Assembly (NCBI GenBank): GCA_000708835.1
Contig: DF236955.1
Location: 248,001 to 312,000 of the forward strand
DNA from: Klebsormidium nitens
Taxonomy: Eukaryota > Streptophyta > Klebsormidiophyceae > Klebsormidiales > Klebsormidiaceae
Direction: 5' to 3'
Length of the DNA: 64,000 nucleotides
Shown here: positions 1-11,000 of the stretch, piece by piece
Layout: each line of letters starts with the position of its first letter
How positions within the stretch are numbered: the first letter of the stretch is position 1
Notes under the pieces: generated by a model
The model's database searches: none
The model's input: only the letters and a program-made list of their open reading frames with translations
What the model was told of the DNA's origin: nothing
Made by a program: the position numbers and the translations under genes

Positions 1-3000
1 TTTGAGCAAGTATGTCTCTCTAGCACAAACTGTGCGTATTTCAACACTGGTGCACGAGCAAGGAACATCAGCGCATACCGTGTTTGGACTTCGTAAAACG
101 ATACGAGAGAAAGCAATCAAAACCAGACAAGGATGCTAAGCTGGCCATCAAAGATGGACCACGGCAGGCTGAAATGATGTATGCACACCTCAAGCCCGTC
201 GTCCTCGTCGTTTTCTTCGGCAGCTTGACGCGCCCTGGTAGCTCTAGCCCGTCCAGCAGCCGCTGCGTTAGGGAGATCTCGGTACGCGTTCCGGCACTCG
301 CGAACCTGAGGAAAACGGAAAAGCTTCGGTGTCAAGAGGGCCCGCCCGCTGCTTTGATTTTAAAACGATTCATCTACCAGCTATTATTCGACCCGTGCAA
401 AAGGGAAAAGTTAACCTGAAGTTGTGAGGCACGCACAAGGAGTAACGATACGTACCTTGAACTCTAAAGCTTGCAGCTCGTAAGACTCCATGCTCTGGGC
501 ATAGACTGGAAAGGTGTTCTCAATGAGCTCCATCAGAATCTTCTTCGGTGGGGAGACGAACTCGTCCTGTTCGCTTCCAAGTTCCTGCAGCCACAAGTTT
601 TGTTCGCTTTTCTCAACTACGGGTCGAAGCACGGCGTTGGCCATCAGTTGAGTTCACAGAAAACTTCAAAAATCTTGCGAAAGATGTCGGTTGTTCAAAG
701 TGCTTCAAGTGGGCCAAAAGCAGCAGAATTACATCCCAGACACTCATCAAGGAGTCAGTCTGAAAAGCAGATTTCCGTAGAGCTTTCCAGCAGAATTCGT
801 CCAACCCTTACCTCTTGCTGTCTTGTCATCGCCGCCTCTCCTGTTGACTGCAGACCGACCTGAACCAGATACCGCGTGAAGTTTAGCACGGAAAATTCTG
901 AATGACCTCTCGGAATTAGGCAGAGCACATGACCAATCAGCAGCCAGATGACAATCGCCGCTGTTCCCAAATAGTCTGTGCTTTGAAAGCATCTGCCAAA
1001 CTAAAGATTGACAGTGCAGCGTCAAACACCTGACGACAATCGAAAATAAACGATCGCTTACCACGACTGCCATGTTGTCTTCTTCCACAGCTTTCTGGGC
1101 GATCGCAGCGAGTTCAGGTATTTTTGCAGCAATCAGCATCTGCAAAAATTTGACAGCTTTTCGTAAAAAGGGCCAGATCCGATAAGAATGAAAGTGCTTT
1201 CGTGGCTGGGCAGGCCTCTCTGGCTTCATAAGCAGATAACGGACTGACAGGGTCCTCTTTGCCAGGAAACTGGAAGCTCACCTGCCGAAAGAACCGCATA
1301 TGCTCCGACCAGAACTTCGCCCAGCTGTGTTTTGGAACGTTGGCCCCTGCAGCCTTGGCGGACTTCATCGTCCTGAACAAGAGCTGCCAAAAGCCTGCAG
1401 CCCTGCACAGGAAAACCAAGGAGATACTTTCAACGAATCTGAAGTGCATAACAAAAGAAGATCATATAGACGATTCTGAAGGTCCAATCGTATTAGAGGC
1501 GAATTAAAGAGGAGCAAACTAAAGGGAGTTGAAAGGGCCAGAGACTTTCCTGCGGTCTGCTTACGAACTGAAAAGCGGACCAGCGACTGTGGATCGGGCT
1601 GATCCGAACTGAAGAGCCAAGCATGCCATCTCTTACCTGTCGTACATCACTTCCAGGTCAGGGGGTATGTTGACGTCAGCAACCTCAAACTCTGTTACAA
1701 GAGAGGAACATGCAAGTAAGACAGGCTGTCTGTGTGAAGCAACTTGCAGATCGGAAGAAATTCGACCACAATAAACATTCCAAAATGCAACAACACAAGC
1801 AGAAATTCAGTGGATTCAGCACATTCAGAGTGAGGGGCTCACCAGCGCCGTCGTAGCTCAGAGTTCGATTGACATAAGCTCCCAGTGCCTTGAGCCCCAT
1901 CGAAAACATCTGCAGACGTAGGAGGTCATCAAAAAATTCCTTGGCTCATCTTTCACCCAATGTTCTTGTGATAGCTCGTTCTGAAAAGAAACGTCCTTTT
2001 CCCTCCTAAGATTCATACGACCCTGATTTGACCATTCGAAACACAGTCGTACCTCCATGGCTCCGAAACCAGCCCTCTTGATCGTATCCAAGAAATCGGG
2101 AAAATCTGCAGGCACAAAGAGACTTTGTGTCAAGGGAATCAAGAATGAAATGTGGAGAAGCCGGCTATTTCAACTGCCTTGGGTTCTCATTGGGCAGGAT
2201 GTCAGAATGATGCAATGCTCAGGGAGACGAAAATCGAGGGACTTACCCGAAAACCCCCTCATCATGTCAAGCCGCACCATGTACCCTGCAGAAATCCGTG
2301 AATAGAGTGGTGAAGACAGACGATTGAAAATCTTGGTGTTAAACATAGACGTTTGACGAATTACATCCAATTGAAGCAGTACGGCGGTTGACCAGCCACC
2401 CTAATTGTTATAAAAGCCTACTTTACACAAACGGATCTTTCGGCTCACCCAAGTTCTCTGGCTCGGATGCCCCTGTGGCCGACACATATAGGATGCGGGC
2501 ACTGGGCAGTGCATTCTGGAGCGCCACAACTGCCAGTGCCGTCTTTGTTGGCTTCCCTGCATCATGAATTATGCCACGTATTACCTACTAGCGAAGGCAG
2601 ACTTTTTGGTGCCAAGAGGGATAGCATATTGCCGTTTGGAGAAAAGGAGGTGCAAGCGAGGCAGGATCGTTTCAAAAGAGGGGATAAAACCTGTTTTGCA
2701 AAGAGGAAAAGGTACACACCGTTTTTGGGGACGAGGTGCTTTGACTTGTGTGATTCATCAAGTACAATCCTGCAAGGGAAATGCGCGTGAGGACAAGCCA
2801 AGCTAACCTTGGCTAGGCAGCTTGAAGCAAAGGCTGAGGATAAGAACTGGCTTCCAGATGCTGTCTTCATTAAGCAATCTGATGATTCCAAGCAGAGCAA
2901 TGAAAGTAGGGCATAGAAGAGCTAAGATCATAGGGAGTCCATCGCAATGAGTCACTTACAAAGGTCCGGCCTCCTCATGCGTTTCATTGCCCATGAGCCA

Positions 3001-5047
3001 CTCCACAATCTGCTCTCGTCGTGAACTGGCGATGCCATCGCTTGAGACAAGCAAACTGTATGTCACGAACTGCAGAAAATCGCACAGAATATTCACCCTG
3101 TCAGAAGAAATGCTATGTACCTCCTGTCTTGACGGCAAATTAAGGCTGACTTATTCCTTATGACGCAATAGTTGAAAATTGCTCTTATCATGGCAGGCGT
3201 GCTATGGAGAGGTAGGGGACGTGATTTTGCAACTCGCAAAACCGAAGGATACGGCCTACTGTTAGGGATCGTGATGTCTTACCAGCACTCCATTCCCGAT
3301 GCCATTTGCGCTTAGCCTTAGGCTTGCCTTGGGTAGCACGCTTGTTCCTTCGGGGTATAGTCGGATGTTGAGGCCCAGATCTTCAAGGTCTCTGTATCAA
3401 ATCATTGCTGTGAGTTAGCCCCACAGCTATTCAACAGTGGCTTTGTTTTCTGGAGGCACAGGCAAGCGAGTAGCCTCCAAGGGAGACAACGCTGAGAGCT
3501 ATCAATTCTAACAGACTACTATTCGACATTGCAACAAGAACGATGAGGCCAACAAAATGGTAATCTACCTCTGCGCGTCCCATTTGAGATCAGTAGATGT
3601 GCTCGTCCATAGTACACGTCCTGAAGGTCCCACAATTCTCATGTACTCCGCAATGATGGCTGCTATTTGTCTGCCTTTGCCGACCCCGGCGCCGTCCCCT
3701 GAAGGAAAATGCATCAGAATGAAGCAACTACGGCTGTACAGAAGAGTATATCGAGTTTGGCCAGAATGCTGTCACATCGGCCGAATTATGTTCCAAGTCC
3801 GTTTGTTTTACATTTCAAACAAGATTCTACGATTCTATTTGTCCAAGCAGCCATTTGCTGCCTGCATATGAGAAAACTGGTGCCGACTGTTCAGGCGGAT
3901 CCCAATAGTTTATTCAGCATTTGGGATTGAGATGGAAGGCTTACCAATGAAGTACCCCTGACGATCTCCGTTGGCCAAGCGGGGAGCGTTTTCAAACTGC
4001 AAACATGCCAATGCTGTGTGCTGAGCTCTCGTGATGTAGATCCTGCTTAAGATGTGCAAAAATCAAAGTGGATAAAGCTTACTTGAGTAGGCACTTGAGG
4101 CGTCATGATGGGGTGAACGATCGAAGATAGATACGACAGAGATGCGGCAGTAAACATCAAGCCAGATCAGCATTGAAATAGCAAAACTGGCTCACCTTTT
4201 CAAAGGCATAGATAACAGACTCCAGTTGGAGAGAGCTGATGGAGCCCTCTGAAACTTGTTTCTGCAGACCATGCTTGTAAGTGAAATCCGGGGGCACAAC
4301 CTCTGCAAGTGATGCGGTTTCCACCACCTGCATCCATATGACAGTACAATACTTAACCATGCACAAGCTGGACAAGCACTTAGAAATAGTCACTGTCTAC
4401 GGTGAAGAAGCCTTCAAAAGCACGAGTAGATAGAACGGAAAGCACGCCCTTTGGAACAATCTTGTGACTTACGGGATCAGGATGCGGGATGCCTTCAGTG
4501 ACCTTCTGAGGAACATAGTTGGCATACAAATCATCTGCCTGGTCTGCCTCTGCTCCAGCGGAATCCTGTAAAAGCAGCGAAGGACAAGGGATGTAGCCAA
4601 GCAGAAGACTATCAGGGCAATTGTTGTCAGCAGTGACCCAGATAAAAATCACTCAAAGGCTTTGAAGCTGCATCAAGAGGCAGGTTAGAGGTGTATTTCT
4701 TTAGCAAAGTGCCGGAACAATACTCGAGCAGTCTGAACATCTGAAATTACATATTACATGATGAGAGGGTTGGGGTACATCTGTCTGTTTCATGACGATT
4801 GCTTTGTTGGTGATCTCACATCCACTGCCGACCGATGCGCCTCTGCCTGCTGCTGCTCAGAGGCTTCTGCATTGTCCCTGTCCATGGCTTTCTGCTGAGC
4901 CCGAGCCTTTTTGACTTGAGCACAAGCCATTGCTGCTGTTTGAGCGGCAGTCATGTTTGCCGCCGCCCTGGCAGCCGCCATCTGGGCTGTAAATACATTA
5001 CCAGCTGCTGCAAACCCTGCTTGAGAGCTTGTTCCAAAAGTACTCAT
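1..5047 (-). CDS. Strawberry-notch (SBNO/FORGETTER1-type) helicase-like protein, N-terminal part
   Basis: Partial gene; the C-terminal half lies beyond the left edge. SBNO proteins are nuclear DExH-like NTPases that act with chromatin remodellers; Arabidopsis FGT1 supports heat-stress memory. I place 18 exons: 5047-4820, 4565-4473, 4327-4196, 3996-3945, 3698-3569, 3391-3283, 3069-2960, 2769-2720, 2556-2449, 2285-2247, 2105-2053, 1909-1843, 1691-1637, 1402-1282, 1139-1062, 859-812, 584-456 and 305-189. All junctions are in phase, giving 573 aa. Family landmarks in order are HPDPVVETASL, Walker A-like [17 protein letters not shown] box ([11 protein letters not shown]), [25 protein letters not shown] and [16 protein letters not shown]. 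The N-terminus is Ala/Gln-rich (MSTFGTSSQ). The family's usual box is DECH, so the DESH is a difference. The start was chosen as the first ATG giving this N-terminus; in-frame upstream codons up to 5125 could extend it. Identity is firm; the N-terminus is less so. Confidence 0.88.
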
Positions 5048-8000
5048 TGCGCCTGTGATGGTCACGATGTGACCAACAGGAACGTAAACTTGCTGGTGGT
5101 GGTATGCTGGAAACCCTCTGGTCACTGAGCTTACGTTCCGTTGATTAGTCCAAAGCTCTTGTGCCTAAGGAGATCTACCTATGCCAAAAGACCACCGGCG
5201 ATATCTTGCCTGCAATCTGCACCCTTGAGCCTCCACTCTACAGTCTACGGTGGGCACTACCTATCGTCTAGCGTGACAGAGCTGACAAAGGACTGCACTT
5301 GGCCGCCAAGGAAGGTCAAAAGCAACTTGCCCGCAACTTGTCACTGCATGGGGTGTCGAACCGAACCTCCCGTCCAGTGGTTTTCGGTAGACAGTAGACT
5401 GTAGACAGTAGCAGGTCAATCAATCAATCAATTTATTTTATAGTCCCGTAGGAGCCATGGGTGGCTCATGAGACAGGTGACTCCGCACGATGCGTCACGG
5501 CCGGCCCGGGGCAGCCGCTCGTGAGTCCAACATGAAGAAATCCCGAGTCAAGCAAAATTCGAATTGAACCACCAAAATTGGCGCCAAATTTCACAGTTTA
5601 GCGAATCGGTGCTGGCCACGTACCAAGTCAACTACACTGTTGACCGTCGATCACAATATTGTAGTCACTGGCTGCGATTATACCAATGCTATAGTGCTTG
5701 TTAAATAGAAGCCGTGACATCCGGATTTCTTGATCGGACGGTCGGCCTTGAGAACACTGACCTTCAGCACCTGCGTTCCAATGATATCCCTTCACTTTTT
5801 TTTTGTAGCTCGGTTTTTTTATTTTGTAAAAAACGAGCTCTCGCTTTTACCCGGGTAGTTTGGTTTTGGGATAAAGTGGCGCTCCAGACTGGGTCACTCA
5901 GTTAAGCCGATTTTATCCATCGAACGGTGCTTCTGGCGGAACTACGATCTGAAATCAGTCGACTTGGCTTTTCGACGGGTTTTGGAGTTCGATGCTTCAA
6001 AAATCTTTTTTGTTGGTGAACCTTTTTGGAACGTGACCGCCATACGTACGATAAAACCCTGCGATCATGCCCGCGTGCTAGCGCCCGCAGGGGACCGTCA
6101 CCCGGCCGCGTGCTTTGCATCTTCCTAGTATGAAAAGGTAGCCGTCCGATGGTATTGTGCCAATCGGTTGGATTACATATTCGCACGCGTGAAATTGGGC
6201 GTGGCTGCCTGCTTATGTCAGCACCGGGCAAAACTCTGTCGACTTGAGTACTCTAGAAGGTGGACCCGGTAGCAGGATTTATAGGACCTACGACGACGGT
6301 TGCTCTGTAAGCTATACTCACTACTAGTGGTCAGCTCCTTATGTCTACAGTACCGGTCAGTGGTCTTCGATAACTTAGATAAGACGGGTGCCCGGTAGAT
6401 TCTCATACGCTGGATAACCGGCCGGTCGTAAATCGGAGCAAACGGCAGCCGTCCGATTGTATTTTCCCACGCGTTTGAGACGCTTCGATTGAGTAATCTA
6501 ATACTTGCAATAATTTATTTATCAAATTTTGCGTCAATACGCTCAAAAATGGAAATCCCCCCCAAAAGAAAGAGCGTCAATAGGCGAAAACCGAGCATTC
6601 ACACCGCACAGCGGTTTAGCATTTTTTTTTTTTTTTGTACACACATATTCGAGCGCTATATCCTTTTACTCTTTCCGATGTCGAAACTAGGATACACCAT
6701 ACACATCATGTGGGCCTGAAATTCTCAGAAAAGGCCTTCCTGTACCTAGTCCTACCGTATGGTCTGAGCCCGGCTCTTAGCCAAGCCTCCAACATGGCAG
6801 GCCTTCATTTGTTGCCATGATATATACCTTTTTCCTCTAGGCAGGTCGCATTGCTGACGGCCACATGAGTATGCGATGGTTTCCTGTCAGTGTTACAGAT
6901 CTGTTTGTGTGGGACTGCAATGAGATCCTGACTTGGTGGACAAGTGGCTCTACGCAACCTTTCATGAGACGTAAGAAGTTTGGCCTGGTTGCAAACGAAT
7001 ACCATATTGGCTTGCCAGCCTCTTCCTCTTAGGAAGAGAGTAACCATAGGAATAGCGATTTCGGCCGCTGTACGACGCCGCGGCGCGGGGCCCGCAAAAT
7101 GACTTGCTCGAGGTGCTTGGGTTGGCTTGGCTCGACGATAAAACGTACGGTACAAGCCGATTTTTTGTCCGGATAACGGTGCGACATTTGTTGGACTGGG
7201 GCCCCGCATGCGGCGCAGTTACACCTTACGAATCGAACAAATTGGTCCGAGCGGTCCATGGTGCAAGTCTTGAAGTTGGCCTTCGATCGTGCATGTCCGC
7301 GATACGACGTCGGAATTTCGCGCTTGATCGGTTGGCTGGTTTCACGACCAAGACATCTACACCGTAGAAACGAAGATTGCCATTCGATGCCACCTGCGAT
7401 TTACAACCGTTGATAGCGGTTGGAATCGAGGAAGAGGCAAGCCCTTGCCGTCGCACAGACGGCCGATCATGTATTCCTTCATTGCAAACAACGAACATGA
7501 TGAGCTTACGTCCAGCTGCGCAGCGACATTCAAACCGCGAGCCGATCAGTGATAGGTAGTATCCTTTTTATAACCTAGGATCCGCGTGCGCGTAATAAGG
7601 ATTTTATGTTGATATGGCGGCCGGGCCTTAGTTTAGCTATGCAAGGGCATGCACAGAAGTTCCACAACTTCTGTATTCTCTTGACTCCATCGCGTGTGTT
7701 GCAATTAAATCTGATGAGCTAGCGATTGCTAGCATCGCGCTAAGCTGATTCAATTTATATATGGGCATCGCTGTCAGTGGACCAGGCCACGCAGCACTCC
7801 TCGATCTCATGACACGGATGCGTCCTGGTTTGAGCTTTGACCGGAAAGATTTGCCGAAATGCAGCAAACACCATTTCTTGCAATCCAGTGCACAGGCTGG
7901 TAAGACCAAAGTAAGGTCTAATCCTTGTCGAAAAGCGCATGCACGTAGACGAATTCATGGAAGCCATGTATTGCAATCATCATGTTTGCTCGACGATCTC

Positions 8001-8084
8001 AAGAAACGCGGCGGTTAAGCGAGCAAACATTAGCGTCTGTAGCTTGGTCTCCAGACCCCTACGTCCACCAAACGGGCCCGACAC
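5048..8084. other. Intergenic region between SBNO and PA200
   Basis: This is the 5' flank of the SBNO gene and the 3' flank of PA200. I see no convincing coding exon: the open frames are short, overlapping and without recognisable motifs. It contains a short repeat near 5382-5412 (two copies of gtagacagta), a TTGA-type tail at 5415-5440, a T-run near 6620-6637, and a small repeated motif (agccgtccgat) near 6140 and 6447. The SBNO promoter should lie just above 5047. Confidence 0.55.
5407..5560 (-). mobile_element. Probable non-LTR retroelement 3' tail with (TTGA)n end
   Basis: Read on the minus strand, the stretch ends with an A/T-rich segment followed by about three to four TTGA units (plus-strand 5415-5440). 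AATAAA-like sequence plus a short tandem tetranucleotide at the 3' end is characteristic of 5'-truncated LINEs or LINE-mobilised SINEs. No coding part remains. Element family and length cannot be told here; the boundary at 5560 is approximate. Confidence 0.35.
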
Positions 8085-11000
8085 CTAGACAAAGTACGAT
8101 GCCGACGAGGTCAGATCCGCCAAGACGTCCAACTCTTCCTCGCTGAACTCCGTGCGGTGCAGCGTCCATGTGTCCGCATGCGTCCTCTTAAAGTCCCCAA
8201 ACGTCTTCGTCACCGTCGTGTTGATCGGGGACGGCTCGTGCACCGACTCGGCCAGCGTCATGAGCACTTTCGGGAGCCACTTCGGCACATCGTACGGGCT
8301 TGACAGCACGCATGCTGACAGACCGAGGATGGGACCGTGCCGCGCGGGAACGGACTCGAAGGGGGACGTTGCGCCGCCACCCGCGGCCTTCTTCTTTTTT
8401 GAGTTCTTGGAGTAGGCGTGCGCCTCCTTGGCGGCCGCGGTGCACCGCTCCCGGACGGAAGCAGCAAAGGACCCGTCGTCGCCCTTCAGCAGGCCGGTCA
8501 AAGTGGCCGCTGCCAGCTCTCGCACCTGGAGTAAAACGTTGAAATGCACGACTGTAGGAGACGTAGATTTGTGACGATTCTCTGCATTCAAGCTGTGCTT
8601 CTGATGTGGCATGCAGACGCCCCAACTATCCGACACGAAAAAGCCATAAAACTGCTCAGAAGATTGCCCAACCTTTTGGGTTACTGGATAAGTCGTCATG
8701 ACCGGGTGGTCGGCAAACCTCTCAGATGTCTCTTGTTCTTTGGCAGCGTACATTGTATAGCACAACATAGATACGCAGATCTCGTCGGAACGCCGCTGGC
8801 TTGCTTGCGCGGTATTTTGTCTGCAATATAGCCATGTTCGCCTCGTATTTTGTGCTAAGGACCCTTCGGTCACACATTCCTTGTTGTGAGCAGACATCCA
8901 TGCTCTTGAGCAGTCCATGGACGCAAGCCGCTATCAAAAAGAACCAGTTCCCACCTCCAGCTGCGAGTCCGCCAGCAGCTGCAGCACGGCCTCGCGCAGC
9001 CGGTGTGAATCCTCCGCCTCCAGCAGGAACGAGTGCCGGTACGCAAACGCCTGCAGGAACACCAGCGCCGCTGCGCGGGTGTGCCAGTTGGCAGCGCCGC
9101 AGGCGGCCACAATCTCCCGGGCGGTGCCCGGTAGGGACGAACCGGGCAGAGGGAGGTACTTGAGATAGGCCAGGGCCTGCTTGGCCAGGAGCGCGAAGTC
9201 CTGGTCGGAGACTTCCTGGACCGCCATGATGGGGTGTAGGAGGGGTACGATAGTGGGCGCCAGGCCCGCGGCGTCGCCGGACTTGACGGCGCTGATCACG
9301 AAGAAGAGGACCTGGAGGGGGAGAGGGGCCGTCAGGAGGCGGCAGCGGGATCACGAAGTGAGACTGAAAAGAAGGGCGGCAGGAAAGTAATGTGGGATTC
9401 ACAGGACCAGAGGGAAGGGGCGGGGAGACAGGGGCACCGAAGAAGGAAAGGAATGACATTATCGATCTGAATCATAGAGAAGCACGCAACGAGGAAGGGG
9501 TACAGCTCCTGAAGGTGGGTTCAGGCAAAGTCAGATAAGGCCTTCCCATGAGTCCGCATTAAGGCCTTCCGAATAAACCGCGCAAATCCGCGCACGAAAG
9601 GGCAGCAGCAAAAGCAGGAGCGCCGAGCCAATCCTTTGCTTCGAGCAGGTTATTGTAACAGGGAAGAAAGCCGCGGCTCCTCACCGTCTCCATCCAGCGG
9701 ACCGCCTCGTCGTGCTCGCCGCTCTCGCTTCCCCCGCTTATCTCTTGCACCTTGGCAACCGCGGCCGGCGCCTGCTCCACCAGGCTTTGCCGCAGCGCGG
9801 CCGCTCGTGCCTGTAGAGTCGGCCACGTGGCACCAGCGGGCGAGCCGGAAGCAGGCGACTGAGCCAGGTTCGCGAACAGCATGGCCAGCAGCCGCCCCAC
9901 GTTTTCTCGGACCTGCAGCCACCGTTGCGTGGTCGGTTTGATGGCTTCTCGCGGCTGCGATCTTAAGATGGGCATTTATCCCGGTGTCCATGGAAGCTCA
10001 ATTGTCGCTGCTAAGACGGGATACCACCGGTTGCAGATACAATGCGCAGCTCCCCCTACTCCCCCTGATAATCAAGAACGCCATCCCACTCCTTCTGACA
10101 ACTGTGGAGCCAGTCAACGTAGTTCGTCAGTTTGAAAGCCGTATACCAAATCATAAACTCCGTTATGAGACCCTCGCCAATCCGCGCAAACAACTGCGCC
10201 CCTTCCTTGCTTCCAACCGCACTCGCTGCCCAAACACCCACCTGCCGCGCCGGGTTGGCCATGCTCCCCTCCAGTTCCTCCAGCAGCGCCGCCTTGAACT
10301 GCAGCGCCGGGTCGTCCTCCCCCGCTTGCGTCAGCTCCGCCAGAACGGACCCCAGCAAGATCAGCCGCTTTGCCACCTGGCCGGAGGCAGCGGTCGAGGA
10401 GACGGGCTCCGCGGCGCACGCCAAGACCTCCGACCGCAGAGAAGGAGATTGATGTCCGCAGGGACCGTCGCCGGTAGCTGTGGAATCGGCGACAGGAGGA
10501 GGTTAGGGGGCAGCTTTACCGCAGGGAGTTAAGAACTGAGTCCATTGCTTGTTATGCTGTGAATCGTTTGGCCCATGCAGCTCATAAGGTGGACTTTGCG
10601 GACTAGTCGTACCCTTAATGCGGGAGCTATGACCAATTGCAAAATGCAACTCAATATGCATCCTAAACCAGGATATAGGTCCAGTGATGCCGACAGTCCC
10701 TCTTGACCTATGCGGCCCGCAAGTAGGGAGGCATTTTCTCAAGCGTGCAGTCCATGGTCGCAACCCGCTGGCCTTAACAGCAACCACTAAATGGACGACA
10801 ACGCGAGCTGCAACAATTTTCTCGTTGAGCCATTTCGGTATCACGACCGACGAATTCGTCCTTATTGGCGGTAATCTTTACCTCGATAGCACAGGCAGAT
10901 TGGAACACGGCTTGCAAGATCAGGATTCGTATCGTTTGCTGGTAGCGAAGACCCCTCAAATGCGAAAGATACATCCAATCAGGCACTCACCGACGTAGCG

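Noticed and set aside
8722-9459. 245-codon minus-strand frame
   Set aside because: It is a shifted frame overlapping a PA200 exon (8955-9311) and its introns; the conserved PA200 reading is in another frame.
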